Shown: one piece after another, positions 51,157 through 61,118 of the stretch
Numbering within the stretch: position 1 is the stretch's first letter
How the letters are laid out: each line of letters opens with the position of its first letter
Assembly: GCF_902813185.1 (NCBI RefSeq)
Contig: NZ_LR778301.1
Span: forward strand, 496,001 to 560,000
Direction of reading: 5' to 3'
Origin: Denitratisoma oestradiolicum
GTDB taxonomy: Bacteria; Pseudomonadota; Gammaproteobacteria; Burkholderiales; Rhodocyclaceae
Length of the DNA: 64,000 nt
Program-made: the position numbers and the translations under genes
The notes under the pieces: model-generated
The model's input: the letters and a program-made list of their open reading frames with translations, nothing else
Database searches by the model: none
Told to the model about the DNA's origin: nothing

Positions 51157-52244
51157 TTCTGTACAAGCATTCGATTCTTGTGAATGCTCATCAGGATACC
51201 GACCCCCAGGAACAGCGTCACCAGGGCGGTACCGCCGTAGCTGATGAAGGGCAGGGGTACCCCCACCACGGGCAGGATGCCGCTGACCATGCCCATGTTC
51301 ACGAAGGCGTAGGTGAAAAAGATCATGGTGATGGCGCCAGCCATCAGGCGGGTGAACAGGGTCGGCGCGTTGGCGGCGATCATCAGGCCCCGTCCGATCA
51401 GCAGGAAGTACACCACCAGCAACGCCAGGTTGCCCAGCAGACCGAACTCCTCGGACATGACGGCGAAGATGAAGTCGGTGTGACGTTCCGGGATGAATTC
51501 GAGCTGGGCTTGGGTGCCCTGGCCCCAGCCCTTGCCCAGGATGCCGCCGGAGCCGATGGCGATGGTGGACTGAATGATGTGGAAACCCTTGCCCAGGGGA
51601 TCGGATTCCGGATCGAAGAGGGTGAGGATGCGGTGGCGCTGATAGTCATGGAGATGGGTCCAGGCCAGGGGAGTAGCCGCTATTGCGGCGGTCCCCAGTG
51701 CAATCATGATCTTCCAGGGCAGGCCGGCGAAAAAGATCACGTAGCAGCCTGCCGCAAGGACCAGGATGGCGGTGCCCAGGTCCGGCTGCTTGGCGATCAG
51801 GGCCACCGGTGCCAGCAGCAGAATCGCCGCCAATAGATAGTCCTTCAATCGTATGGTGGCCTCCCGTTTCTGAAAGTACCAGGCCAGCATCAGGGGCATG
51901 GCGATCTTCATCAGTTCCGAGGGCTGGATGCGCATCACGCCCAGGTTAAGCCAGCGTCGGGCACCTTTGGAAACGTCGCCCACCAGGGCCACCGCCACCA
52001 GCAACAAAAGACCCAGAACATAGATCGGTACCGCCATGTGCATCAGGCGCTGGGGTTGCATTTGGGCCACCAGGCGCATGATGCACAGGGCGGCGACAAT
52101 ATTGATGCACTGGGCACCCATGCGCTCCGGTGACGCACTGCCCAGGGCCAGCAGGGCGATACCCACCAGGATGGCGCAGGACGTCATCAAGGGCGGGTCG
52201 ATGGGGTCCAGCAGGCGTCGCCAGAGTGTTTGTAGATATTCCAT
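51153..52244 (-). CDS. rodA: Peptidoglycan polymerase RodA (SEDS family)
   Basis: A 363-residue SEDS glycosyltransferase for lateral wall synthesis, working with PBP2. About ten helices and the motifs GWLNLGVMRIQPSEL-like RWLNLGVMRIQPSELMKIAM, LIAKQPDLGTAILV, WGQGTQAQLEFIPERHTDFI and VGVPLPFISYGG are diagnostic. Its start overlaps the mrdA stop by one base (TGATG), and its stop overlaps the rlpA start. This is the standard mre-mrd operon order. Confidence 0.97.
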   Translation of the reverse strand: MEYLQTLWRRLLDPIDPPLMTSCAILVGIALLALGSASPERMGAQCINIVAALCIMRLVAQMQPQRLMHMAVPIYVLGLLLLVAVALVGDVSKGARRWLNLGVMRIQPSELMKIAMPLMLAWYFQKREATIRLKDYLLAAILLLAPVALIAKQPDLGTAILVLAAGCYVIFFAGLPWKIMIALGTAAIAATPLAWTHLHDYQRHRILTLFDPESDPLGKGFHIIQSTIAIGSGGILGKGWGQGTQAQLEFIPERHTDFIFAVMSEEFGLLGNLALLVVYFLLIGRGLMIAANAPTLFTRLMAGAITMIFFTYAFVNMGMVSGILPVVGVPLPFISYGGTALVTLFLGVGILMSIHKNRMLVQK

Positions 52245-54130
52245 CAGTCGCCTCCCGTCGCACTCTCGTCCGCCGGAGCGGGCTCCTTGGGCAGCTTGCC
52301 CAGCAGATAGTAGTCGAGCACCTGGCGGGCGATGGGGGCTGCAGCCTGGGCGCCGAAGCCGCCGTTTTCCACCAGGACGGCCAGGGCAATGGTGGGCTTG
52401 TCGGCGGGGGCGAAGGCGATGAACAGGGCGTGGTCCCGCAGGTGCTCCTTGGTACTGTGCTCGGAATACTTGGCTCCCTTGAGAGAGAACACCTGGGCCG
52501 TGCCGGTCTTGCCGGCCGACACATATTCGGCGCCGGCAAAGGCCCGTGCGCCGGTGCCCTCATTGTTTACGCCCACCATGGCGTTCTTGATCACAGCGAG
52601 GTGCTCCGGCTTGAGGGGAATGGTCTTGAGGGGCTTGGGTTCGATCGGAGTCTGCTTGCCGGTTTTGCTGTCGGTGATGTACTTCACCAGATGGGGTCGA
52701 AACATGACGCCATCGTTGGCCAGGGTGGCCATGGCCTGGGCCAACTGGATCGGTGTGTAGCTGTTATAGCCCTGCCCGATGCCGATGGAGATGGTCTCCC
52801 CCGCATACCATTTCTGTTGCTCGGGCCGCTTGAAGCGTTTCTTCTTCCATTCCTGGGAAGGCAGCACTCCTTCCGATTCACCCTCGATGTCGACGCCACT
52901 CTTCTGGCCGAAGCCGAACTTGCGCATGAAGTTGGAGATATTGTCTATGCCCAGGTCGTTGGCCAGCATGTAGTAATAGGTATCGCAGGAATGAACGATG
53001 GAGGCGTACATATCCACATAACCATGGCCTCCCTTCTTGTCGTCCCGGAACTGGTGGCCGCCAAAGTTGAAAAAACCCGGATCGTGGATCGCGCTCTCAG
53101 CCTTGCGCTTGCCCAGTTCCAGGGCTGCCAGGGCCATGTAGGGCTTGAAGGTGGAGCCGGGAGGGTAGGCGCCATTCAGCGCCCGGTTGACCATGGGCTT
53201 GTCGGTGGAGTCGTTGAGCATCTCCCAGTTTTGGGGATCGATACCGTCCACGAACAGATTGGGGTCGTAGTTGGGCATGGACACCAGGGCCAGGATGCCA
53301 CCGCTGGAGGGCTCGATGGCCACCAGAGCGCCGCGACGGTCACCGAAGGCTTTTTCCGCCACCTGCTGGAGTTTGGCGTCCACCGTCAGGGTCAGATTGT
53401 TGCCGGCCGTCGGCGCCGTGCGAGCCAGGGTGCGCACCGCGTGGCCACCTGCATCTACTTCCATCTGCTCGAAGCCGGTAACGCCGTGCAGTTCGAACTC
53501 GTAGTGCTGCTCCAGACCGGTCTTGCCGAAATGCTCGGTGCCCCGGTAGTTGTCTTCCTGTTCCCTGTTCTCGATCTTTTCCAGGTCCCGATCATTGACA
53601 CGGCCGATATAACCCAGCAGGTGGGAGGCGAAGTCCTTTGTGGGGTACTGGCGGAACAGCCGGGCCTTGATATCGACACCGGGGAAACGGTAGCGATGGG
53701 CGATGAAACGGGCCACCTCCTCGTCGCTGAGACGGTTGCGAATTGGCAGTGACTCAAAGTTCTTGGACTCATCAAGCAGGCGTCGGAAGCGTTTTCGATC
53801 CTTGGGCTGGATGTCCACGATGGCCGAAAGTGCGTCAATTATCTGGTCCAGATTGGATACGCGGGCGGGCGTGATTTCCAGGGTATAGGCCGAATAGTTG
53901 CGGGCCAACACCATGCCGTTGCGGTCCAGGATCAGCCCCCGATTGGGCACGATGGGTACCAGGGAAATCCGGTTCTCCTCGGCCCGGGTCTTGTAGTAGT
54001 TGTACTGGACCACCTGAAGCCAGAAAAATCGACCCAGCAACAGGCAGAAACAGATCAGCACGAAGCTTCCGGCAATACCCAGCCGGCTACGGAACAGCTC
54101 CAGATCGTCCTGAGGGTTCTTGAATTCCAC
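52244..54130 (-). CDS. mrdA: Penicillin-binding protein 2 (MrdA)
   Basis: A 628-residue class B transpeptidase of the elongasome. It has an N-terminal anchor (LGIAGSFVLICFCLLLGRFF) and pedestal domain, then the catalytic SxxK in YPPGSTFKPYMALAAL, an SCDTYYYMLAN motif (SxN-type) and KTGTAQVF (KTG). The start is GTG at 54130 with GAGG upstream. A 66-bp repeat array separates it from mreD. Length is normal and all active-site motifs are intact. Confidence 0.97.
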   Translation of the reverse strand: MEFKNPQDDLELFRSRLGIAGSFVLICFCLLLGRFFWLQVVQYNYYKTRAEENRISLVPIVPNRGLILDRNGMVLARNYSAYTLEITPARVSNLDQIIDALSAIVDIQPKDRKRFRRLLDESKNFESLPIRNRLSDEEVARFIAHRYRFPGVDIKARLFRQYPTKDFASHLLGYIGRVNDRDLEKIENREQEDNYRGTEHFGKTGLEQHYEFELHGVTGFEQMEVDAGGHAVRTLARTAPTAGNNLTLTVDAKLQQVAEKAFGDRRGALVAIEPSSGGILALVSMPNYDPNLFVDGIDPQNWEMLNDSTDKPMVNRALNGAYPPGSTFKPYMALAALELGKRKAESAIHDPGFFNFGGHQFRDDKKGGHGYVDMYASIVHSCDTYYYMLANDLGIDNISNFMRKFGFGQKSGVDIEGESEGVLPSQEWKKKRFKRPEQQKWYAGETISIGIGQGYNSYTPIQLAQAMATLANDGVMFRPHLVKYITDSKTGKQTPIEPKPLKTIPLKPEHLAVIKNAMVGVNNEGTGARAFAGAEYVSAGKTGTAQVFSLKGAKYSEHSTKEHLRDHALFIAFAPADKPTIALAVLVENGGFGAQAAAPIARQVLDYYLLGKLPKEPAPADESATGGD

Positions 54131-54139
54131 CGTGCCGCC

Positions 54140-54388
54140 TCAACAACCCTGCGCCGGAAACACCGGCGCACTGATCAGTTGCCCCCGCCCTCGGGGCGGG
54201 GGACAGGGGGTGGGCAGTTCTTTCCCCAAGGGGTTGCGCCAGCGCAACCCCCGCCCTCGGGGCGGGGGACAGGGGGTGGGCAGTTCTTTCCCCAAGGGGT
54301 TGCGCCAGCGCAACCCCCGCCCTCGGGGCGGGGGACAGGGGGTGGGCAGTATTTCAGGCCAGAACAGGCCCATATGAGCTGCGCTCAT
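54140..54388 (-). other. Repeat-encoded reading frame linking mreD to mrdA
   Basis: An 82-codon frame whose ATG overlaps the mreD stop (ATGA at 54388-54385) and whose TGA lies nine bases before the mrdA GTG. Most of it is the translated 66-bp array (22-residue repeat with PPPRGRGLRWRNPLGKELPT). It has no domain and is probably not a functional protein, but its ends are placed as if to keep mreD and mrdA translationally coupled. Confidence 0.3.
54174..54350. repeat. Tandem array, 66-bp period
   Basis: The core GCCCTCGGGGCGGGGGACAG recurs at 54187, 54253 and 54319, exactly 66 bases apart, with linkers TTCTTTCCCCAAGGGGTTGC. The unit contains two hairpins (CCCCGCCCTCGGGGCGGGG and CCCCAAGGGG). 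The first 42 bases match the reverse complement of 57431-57472 with three changes, so the unit derives from a dispersed element. Confidence 0.95.
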
Positions 54389-54401
54389 ATGGGCCTGTTC
54401 T
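54361..54401. repeat. Perfect 19-bp inverted repeat over the mreD stop codon
   Basis: AGAACAGGCCCATATGAGC (54361-54379) and its exact complement (54383-54401) flank a three-base loop, TGC. The right arm contains the last codons and stop of mreD and the ATG of the repeat-encoded frame. No T-run follows, so it is not a typical terminator. In RNA it would be a very stable hairpin covering a stop/start junction. Confidence 0.9.
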
Positions 54402-54906
54402 CGTCCCGTTCCACTGGCCGATATTGGGGCAGTAGCAGCAGATAGGTCATGGGATACCAGAGGATGGTCCCCACTACGATGGACAGGAACCAGGCAAGTC
54501 CGGGGAAAGCACCACCGGCCAGCATGCGGGCCACAAGCATGATCAGTTGGGCACCCAGCAGCATGGGCAGAACGTGAAGGGCCTGTTCCATCAGGGGAAA
54601 CCAGAGGATGCGCCGGGACAGGCCTCCAGCAACATAGGCCAGGGGCACATAGGCCAGAGCGTGCTGGCCCATGACACTACCGTCCACCACGTCCATGATC
54701 AGCCCGAGAAAAAAAGCCCAGCCCATGCCGACCTTGAAGGGTTGGTGGATGCACCAGAAGGTCAGCACCAGCATCACCCAGTCGGGAATGCCCGGCATCC
54801 TGCCGAAAGGAATCATGTTGATGAAAATCGCCAAGGCCAGGGTCAGCACAATGAACCAAGGCCGAACCGGCAGGAGGATGCGGTTTGAGGTATGAGTGGG
54901 CTGCAT
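54385..54906 (-). CDS. mreD: Rod shape-determining protein MreD
   Basis: A 173-residue inner-membrane protein with five to six helices, starting near RPWFIVLTLALAIFINMIPF and containing PDWVMLVLTFWCIHQPFKVG and GWAFFLGLIMDVVDGSVMGQ, conserved in MreD. It links MreC to PBP2 and RodA. It lies 54 bases after mreC on the same strand. The last codons (DENRPI) fall in the right arm of the long inverted repeat, so the natural C-terminus may have been altered. Confidence 0.95.
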   Translation of the reverse strand: MQPTHTSNRILLPVRPWFIVLTLALAIFINMIPFGRMPGIPDWVMLVLTFWCIHQPFKVGMGWAFFLGLIMDVVDGSVMGQHALAYVPLAYVAGGLSRRILWFPLMEQALHVLPMLLGAQLIMLVARMLAGGAFPGLAWFLSIVVGTILWYPMTYLLLLPQYRPVERDENRPI

Positions 54907-54960
54907 GGTCCGCTCCTTAGACTCCCGCCCGTCCGGGCAGGATTGGTAAAGCGCGTCGCT

Positions 54961-55872
54961 TCATGGCTTCCTGCCCCGGCCCTTGATGCCAGACTCTTTG
55001 ACCGGCTCAAGTTCATCCGGCCGTGGCGGCAGGGTTTCCCGGTGGTCAAGCACCAGCACCAGGCCGTGCCGTTCCACACCGGCCAGGGGTTCGCAGAAAA
55101 TTCTGGCGAAGGAGAAGGCCTGGTCCCGGTCAATCTTGATCACTCTGGCCACGGGCAGGCCGGGCAGGTAGATGCCGTCCAGACCCGAGGTGACCAGGGT
55201 GTCGCCCACCTGCACGTCTGCGTTGGCAGCCAGGAAGCGCAGTTCCATGGACCCCGCGCCGGCACCAGCGAGCACCGCCCGCAGGCCGTTGCGCTCCACC
55301 TGAATGGGAATGGCCTGTTCCTTGTCGGTGAGCAGGGTGACTTCGGCGGTCAGGGGAAAGACCCGGGTCACCTGACCGATCACCCCCAGGTCGTCAATCA
55401 CCGCCTCACCGCCGCTGATGTTGGCCTGGAGGCCCTTGTTGATGATGATTCGGCGGGCGAACGGATCCCGGGCCGCATAGAGTATGTCGGCGACCTGCCC
55501 CCCCACGGGCTGGCGGCTGCGCATGTCCAGCAGGGCCCGCAACTGCCTGTTTTCGTCTTCCAGGTGGCGCTGGCGCAGCAGCATGTTGGCGGTGCTCAAC
55601 TGCCGGGTGTGCAGTTCCTGGTTTTCCGTTTGCAAGGTGGATACACGAGTCAGGTATTGGCCCAGGTCGCCTCCCGCCTCCAGGGGGAGTTGGGCCAGGC
55701 GCTGAAGGGGCCAGGCTACGGTGTTGAGCCCGATCCGCAGCCATTCCAGGGTATGGAAGCGCAAATCGGCCACCATCAGCATTACCGCCAGGGCCAGATA
55801 GAAGGTCAGCCGGGCAAGGGGAGCCGGACCCCGTTTGAAAAACGGTGGCGGCGAGTGACCGACGACATTCAT
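54961..55872 (-). CDS. mreC: Rod shape-determining protein MreC
   Basis: A 303-residue periplasmic elongasome scaffold. It has one N-terminal helix (LTFYLALAVMLMVADLRF), a coiled coil (residues about 70-110, STLQTENQELHTRQLSTANM) and two beta barrels with typical text (DPFARRIIINKGLQANISGG, GVIGQVTRVFP, GLDGIYLPGLPVARVIKI). The frame begins with TTG at 55875; I used the ATG at 55872. A terminator-like hairpin separates it from mreB upstream. Confidence 0.95.
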   Translation of the reverse strand: MNVVGHSPPPFFKRGPAPLARLTFYLALAVMLMVADLRFHTLEWLRIGLNTVAWPLQRLAQLPLEAGGDLGQYLTRVSTLQTENQELHTRQLSTANMLLRQRHLEDENRQLRALLDMRSRQPVGGQVADILYAARDPFARRIIINKGLQANISGGEAVIDDLGVIGQVTRVFPLTAEVTLLTDKEQAIPIQVERNGLRAVLAGAGAGSMELRFLAANADVQVGDTLVTSGLDGIYLPGLPVARVIKIDRDQAFSFARIFCEPLAGVERHGLVLVLDHRETLPPRPDELEPVKESGIKGRGRKP

Positions 55873-55910
55873 CAAGGCTCAGATACTCCCATCCGGCTGA
55901 CGGCTGAAAA

Positions 55911-55941
55911 TGAAAAAGCGGCGCATGCTTCGCGCCGCTTT
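55911..55941 (-). terminator. Terminator or attenuator between mreB and mreC
   Basis: On the minus strand AAAGCGGCGC, a 7-base loop and GCGCCGCTTT form a 10-bp stem running into TTTTT. It lies 20 bases after the mreB stop and 39 bases before mreC. Partial termination here would set a higher level of MreB than of MreC and MreD, a ratio often seen in this operon. Confidence 0.82.
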
Positions 55942-55961
55942 ACACCCTACCGGGGAACCGC

Positions 55962-57092
<1,131 letters not shown>

Positions 57093-57110
57093 TCACGTCC
57101 AATTTCCCCC

Positions 57111-57398
57111 ATGTCCCTGACCCTTGAAGAGGTCGGCCGCATTGCCCGGCTGGCCCATATTGAGCTGTCTCCGGCCCGGCTCGAGGCTGCTCGCGATCAA
57201 TTGAATGGCATCTTTTCCTTCATCGAACAGCTTCAGTCTGTCGATACGACAGGGATAGAACCCATGGCCCATGCCATGGACGTGGTCCAGCGCCTGCGCC
57301 CCGATGTCGTGACCGAGACCGATCGTCGTGCCGCCTTCCAGACGGTGGCTCCCGAGACCGAAGCGGGCTTGTATCTCGTCCCCAAGGTGATTGAATGA
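57111..57398 (+). CDS. gatC: Glu/Asp-tRNA amidotransferase subunit C
   Basis: A 95-residue GatC with the typical start [20 protein letters not shown], a middle [20 protein letters not shown] and the end [15 protein letters not shown]. It stabilises GatA and connects it to GatB in the complex that makes Gln-tRNA(Gln) or Asn-tRNA(Asn) by transamidation. It is the first gene of gatCAB. A dispersed GC-rich repeat lies between it and gatA. Confidence 0.97.
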   Translation: MSLTLEEVGRIARLAHIELSPARLEAARDQLNGIFSFIEQLQSVDTTGIEPMAHAMDVVQRLRPDVVTETDRRAAFQTVAPETEAGLYLVPKVIE

Positions 57399-57430
57399 AT
57401 CTGGCGATTCATTCAACGGGCCTGGTACTT

Positions 57431-57472
57431 CCCCACCCCCTATCCCCCGCCCCCAGGGCGGGGGCAACTGAT
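57431..57472. repeat. Dispersed GC-rich palindromic element between gatC and gatA
   Basis: CCCCCGCCCCCAGGGCGGGGG is a near-perfect palindrome. The 42 bases match the first unit of the array at 54174-54215 in reverse orientation with three changes. Here it is a single copy. A second small hairpin (CACCTCCGC / GCGGAGGTG) at 57477-57495 supplies the GAGGTGAGGT that serves as the gatA ribosome site. Confidence 0.88.
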
Positions 57473-57503
57473 TGGCACCTCCGCTCTGCGGAGGTGAGGT
57501 GAC

Positions 57504-58958
57504 ATGATCAACGCTTCACTCAGACAACTTTCTGCCGCCCTGGCGGCGAAGCAGGTTTCCGCCGTGGAGCTGGCGGGCCTGTTCCTCGATCGCATCGAGC
57601 GGCTCAATCCGACGCTGAACGCCTTCGTCACCGTGGACCGGGATCGGACTCTGGCCCAGGCGGCGGAGGCCGATGCCCGCCGCGCCGCCGGGGAGGGTGG
57701 CCCCCTGCTGGGCATCCCTCTGGCTCACAAGGATATCTTCTGTACCGAAGGCTGGCTCACCACCTGCGGCTCGAAGATGCTGCACAACTTCATCAGCCCC
57801 TACGACGCCACCGTGGTGGCCAGGCTCAAGCAAGCCGGCATGGTGACCTTGGGTAAACTCAATATGGACGAGTTCGCCATGGGCTCCTCCAACGAGACCT
57901 CCTACTTCGGTCCGGTGAAAAACCCCTGGGACGTGAATCGCGTGCCCGGCGGCTCCTCCGGCGGCTCGGCCGCGGCCATTGCCGCCCGTCTCTCCCCCGT
58001 GGTCACCGGCACCGACACCGGCGGCTCGATCCGTCAGCCCGCCAGCCTCTGCGGGCTGACCGGGCTCAAGCCCACCTATGGCGTGGTCAGCCGCTACGGC
58101 ATGATCGCCTTTGCTTCCTCCCTGGACCAGGCCGGGCCCATGGCCAAGAGCGCCGAGGACTGCGCCTGGCTGCTCAACGCCATGGCCGGTTTCGACGAGC
58201 GGGACTCCACGTCCCTGCAAAGGGAAACCGAGGATTACCTCCGGGAACTGAATCAGCCCCTGGCCGGCCTGCGCATCGGCCTGCCCCGGGAGTTCTTCGG
58301 TGCCGGCATGGACGACGATGTGCGCACCGCCGTGGAGGCCGCTCTGGAGCAGTACCGCCAACTGGGCGCCAGCACGGTGGAGATCAGCCTGCCCAACTCC
58401 GGTCTGTCGGTGCCCGCCTATTACGTGATCGCCCCGGCCGAGGCCAGTTCCAATCTGTCCCGCTTCGACGGTGTGCGCTACGGCCACCGGGCGGCCGAGT
58501 ACGCCGACCTGGCGGACATGTACAGCAAGACACGGGCGGAAGGCTTCGGCACCGAGGTCCAGCGCCGCATCCTGATCGGCACCTATGTGCTGTCCCATGG
58601 CTACTACGACGCCTACTATCTCCAGGCCCAGAAGATCAGGCGCCTGATCGCCAACGATTTTGTCGAGGCCTTCAAGGTCTGCGACGTGATCGCCAGCCCA
58701 GCCTCTCCTTCAGTGGCCTTCCGTTTCGGCGAGAAGAGCGCCGACCCGGTGCAGATGTACCTCTCCGACATCTACACCATCTCCACCAATCTGGCCGGCC
58801 TGCCCGGCATGTCCCTGCCCTGCGGCTTCGGCCAGGGCGGCATGCCGGTGGGCCTGCAATTGATAGGCAACTGGTTCGGCGAGGCGAGGATGCTCAATGT
58901 CGCCCACCAATACCAGCAACACACCGACTGGCATCTGCGCATGCCCAGCGGGGTTTAA
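57504..58958 (+). CDS. gatA: Glu/Asp-tRNA amidotransferase subunit A
   Basis: A 484-residue amidase-signature glutaminase that releases ammonia from glutamine and channels it to GatB. The catalytic Lys is in [11 protein letters not shown], the Ser pair in [14 protein letters not shown] and [17 protein letters not shown], and the end [20 protein letters not shown] is canonical. The gene follows gatC after 105 bases and precedes gatB by 11 bases. Confidence 0.98.
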   Translation: MINASLRQLSAALAAKQVSAVELAGLFLDRIERLNPTLNAFVTVDRDRTLAQAAEADARRAAGEGGPLLGIPLAHKDIFCTEGWLTTCGSKMLHNFISPYDATVVARLKQAGMVTLGKLNMDEFAMGSSNETSYFGPVKNPWDVNRVPGGSSGGSAAAIAARLSPVVTGTDTGGSIRQPASLCGLTGLKPTYGVVSRYGMIAFASSLDQAGPMAKSAEDCAWLLNAMAGFDERDSTSLQRETEDYLRELNQPLAGLRIGLPREFFGAGMDDDVRTAVEAALEQYRQLGASTVEISLPNSGLSVPAYYVIAPAEASSNLSRFDGVRYGHRAAEYADLADMYSKTRAEGFGTEVQRRILIGTYVLSHGYYDAYYLQAQKIRRLIANDFVEAFKVCDVIASPASPSVAFRFGEKSADPVQMYLSDIYTISTNLAGLPGMSLPCGFGQGGMPVGLQLIGNWFGEARMLNVAHQYQQHTDWHLRMPSGV

Positions 58959-58969
58959 GGAATCCGACC

Positions 58970-60427
58970 ATGCAGTGGGAAGTCGTCATCGGGCTGGAAA
59001 CCCATGCCCAGCTCAGGACCCAGTCCAAGATATTTTCAGGCGCGGCTACCGCCTTCGGCGCCGAGCCCAATGCCCAGGCCTGCGCCGTGGATATCGCCCT
59101 GCCCGGCGTGCTGCCGGTGCTGAACCGGGAGGCCGTGGTCTGCGCCATCAAGTTCGGGCTTTCGGTGGGGGCGGAAATCGCTCCCCGTTCCATCTTCGCC
59201 CGCAAGAATTATTTCTATCCCGATCTGCCCAAGGGCTACCAGATCAGCCAGTTCGAGATCCCCGTGGTTTCCGGTGGCGGCCTGACCATCCGGGTGGGCC
59301 CTTCGACAGGCTCAGGACAGGCGGAAGAAAAGTTCGTGCACCTGACACGGGCCCATCTGGAGGAGGATGCCGGCAAGTCCCTCCACGAGGACTTCCATGG
59401 CAAGACCGGCATCGACCTCAATCGGGCCGGCACGCCACTGCTGGAAATCGTCACCGAGCCGGATATGCGCTCCGCCATCGAGGCCGTGGCCTATGCCAAG
59501 GCCCTTCATGCCCTGGTGCAGTGGATCGGCATCTGCGACGGCAACATGCAGGAAGGCAGTTTTCGCTGCGACGCCAATGTCTCCGTGCGTCGGCCCGGCG
59601 CCCCCCTGGGCACCCGGCGCGAGATCAAGAACCTGAACTCCTTCCGTTTCCTGGAGCAGGCCATCAACTACGAGATCCAGTGGCAGATCAACGAGATCGA
59701 GGAAGGCCGCAGGATCCAGCAGGCCACGGTGCTGTTCGATCCCGATACCGGGGAGACCCGCTCCATGCGCAGCAAGGAGGATGCCCAGGATTACCGCTAC
59801 TTCCCCGATCCCGACCTGCTACCCCTGGAGATCACGCCGGAGTGGGTCACAGAGGTGAAGTCCGGCCTGCCGGAACTGCCCCAGGCCATGAAGGCCCGCT
59901 TCGAGGCAGATTACGGCTTGTCCGCCTATGACGCGGCGGGGCTTACCGCCAGTCTGGATACCGCCCGCTACTATGAAGCGGTGGTGGCCGTGGTGGGCAA
60001 GATCAGCGCCAAACCCGCCGCCAACTGGGTCATGGGCGAAGTGGCCGCCCGACTCAACAAGGAGGGCCTGGATATCGGCGCTTCACCGGTATCCGCCACC
60101 CAACTGGCCGGGGTGGTGCTGCGCATCGCCGACAACACCATTTCCAACAAGATCGCCAAGGATGTCTTCGAGGCCCTGTGGAACCGGGAAGGCGCCGACG
60201 CCGATGTCATCATCGAAGCCAAGGGCCTGAAGCAGATCACAGACACGGGAGCCATCGAGGCCATCATCGACGAGGTGCTGACGGCGAACCAGAAGTCGGT
60301 GGAGGAATTCAGGGCCGGCAAGGAAAAGGCTTTCAACGCCCTGGTGGGGCAGGCCATGAAGGCCACCAAGGGCAAGGCCAATCCACAGCAGGTGAATGAC
60401 CTGCTGCGGAAGAAACTTGGCGCCTGA
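58970..60427 (+). CDS. gatB: Glu/Asp-tRNA amidotransferase subunit B
   Basis: A 485-residue GatB, the kinase/transamidase subunit. It shows [74 protein letters not shown] and a C-terminal YqeY-like tail domain. The segment [13 protein letters not shown] around residue 110 is a variable loop in the family; here its DNA is a copy of a common short dispersed repeat (59299-59322). The frame and flanking motifs are intact, so the protein should be functional. A strong terminator follows. Confidence 0.98.
   Translation: MQWEVVIGLETHAQLRTQSKIFSGAATAFGAEPNAQACAVDIALPGVLPVLNREAVVCAIKFGLSVGAEIAPRSIFARKNYFYPDLPKGYQISQFEIPVVSGGGLTIRVGPSTGSGQAEEKFVHLTRAHLEEDAGKSLHEDFHGKTGIDLNRAGTPLLEIVTEPDMRSAIEAVAYAKALHALVQWIGICDGNMQEGSFRCDANVSVRRPGAPLGTRREIKNLNSFRFLEQAINYEIQWQINEIEEGRRIQQATVLFDPDTGETRSMRSKEDAQDYRYFPDPDLLPLEITPEWVTEVKSGLPELPQAMKARFEADYGLSAYDAAGLTASLDTARYYEAVVAVVGKISAKPAANWVMGEVAARLNKEGLDIGASPVSATQLAGVVLRIADNTISNKIAKDVFEALWNREGADADVIIEAKGLKQITDTGAIEAIIDEVLTANQKSVEEFRAGKEKAFNALVGQAMKATKGKANPQQVNDLLRKKLGA
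59299..59322. repeat. Short dispersed repeat inserted in frame in gatB
   Basis: CCCTTCGACAGGCTCAGGAC (followed by AGGC) is the kind of short element often seen in intergenic DNA of betaproteobacteria, recognised from memory. Here it lies inside gatB in a loop-coding region and encodes PSTGSGQA. It does not disturb the frame. Confidence 0.65.
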
Positions 60428-60440
60428 GCGCTCTTCCACA

Positions 60441-60474
60441 AAAGACAAGGGCCGCGAATGCGGCCCTTGTCTTT
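60441..60474. terminator. Bidirectional terminator after gatB
   Basis: AAAGACAAGGGCCGC, the loop GAAT and GCGGCCCTTGTCTTT form a perfect 15-bp stem. It lies between convergent genes (gatB ends at 60427; the next minus-strand gene ends at 60494), with A/T-rich ends on both sides. Confidence 0.9.
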
Positions 60475-60493
60475 GCAGTGGTCCAGGATGAGT

Positions 60494-61114
60494 TCAGGGC
60501 TGGGCCGGGGCGCCGCCGCGTAGTTCCTGAAGTCGCTTGCGGTCGGCCTCGAAGCGGGCGGTCACCTGTTCGATTTCCTTCTTCTTGGCCTGGATGCTTT
60601 GCTGTTCGGCTTCGATGGCCATCTGGTTGCGGCGCATGGAACTCGTCAGCGTGTTCGGCAGCTTGCCCTTATAAAATTCGCCATCCTTGGCCAGTTTTGT
60701 CTTTTCCTTGTTAGCCGCCGCCAGCTTGCCTTCGGTATTCTTGATACTGCGTTCCAGTTCGGCAATCAGCCGATCCCGGGTTCGATCCAGTTCCTTGTCC
60801 GTCGCATAGGTGGCGAGCAGGGCCGTGTCACGCCGTTTCTGATCCAGGGCCTGCAGGTCGGCTTCCTTCTGCTTCTTCAACTGCGCATCGCGGGCCGCCT
60901 GCTGAGATGCGTTCAGGGGAGCTTCCACGCTGCGCACCCGGACACCTCGTTCGTTGAGTTCTACGTAGGCCCGGTTGCGGCAGGCTTCCGGCAGTACGTC
61001 GCCGCAACTGCGGTTGCCGTCGTCCAGGGAGCAGCAAAAGCTGCGGGATGCCTGGACCGGGGCGGCCAGGGCCAGACCCAGGGTCAGCAGGGAAAAGGTG
61101 GTGCGCAGCTTCAT
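60494..61114 (-). CDS. Secreted coiled-coil protein of unknown function
   Basis: A 206-residue protein with a signal peptide (LLTLGLALAAPVQASRSF), a small Cys-containing region (FCCSLDDGNRSCGDVLPEAC, four cysteines that could form disulfides) and a long coiled coil (residues about 70-195). The first part resembles DUF4124-type domains. It starts four bases after the pyrE stop on the same strand, so it is in the pyrE transcript. Such coiled-coil proteins next to pyrE occur in related genomes, but I know of no assigned role. Confidence 0.85.
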   Translation of the reverse strand: MKLRTTFSLLTLGLALAAPVQASRSFCCSLDDGNRSCGDVLPEACRNRAYVELNERGVRVRSVEAPLNASQQAARDAQLKKQKEADLQALDQKRRDTALLATYATDKELDRTRDRLIAELERSIKNTEGKLAAANKEKTKLAKDGEFYKGKLPNTLTSSMRRNQMAIEAEQQSIQAKKKEIEQVTARFEADRKRLQELRGGAPAQP

Positions 61115-61118
61115 GATT

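Noticed and set aside
50703..51836. Plus-strand frame across the 126-bp array and rodA
   Set aside because: Shadow frame; no domain, and rodA on the other strand is complete.
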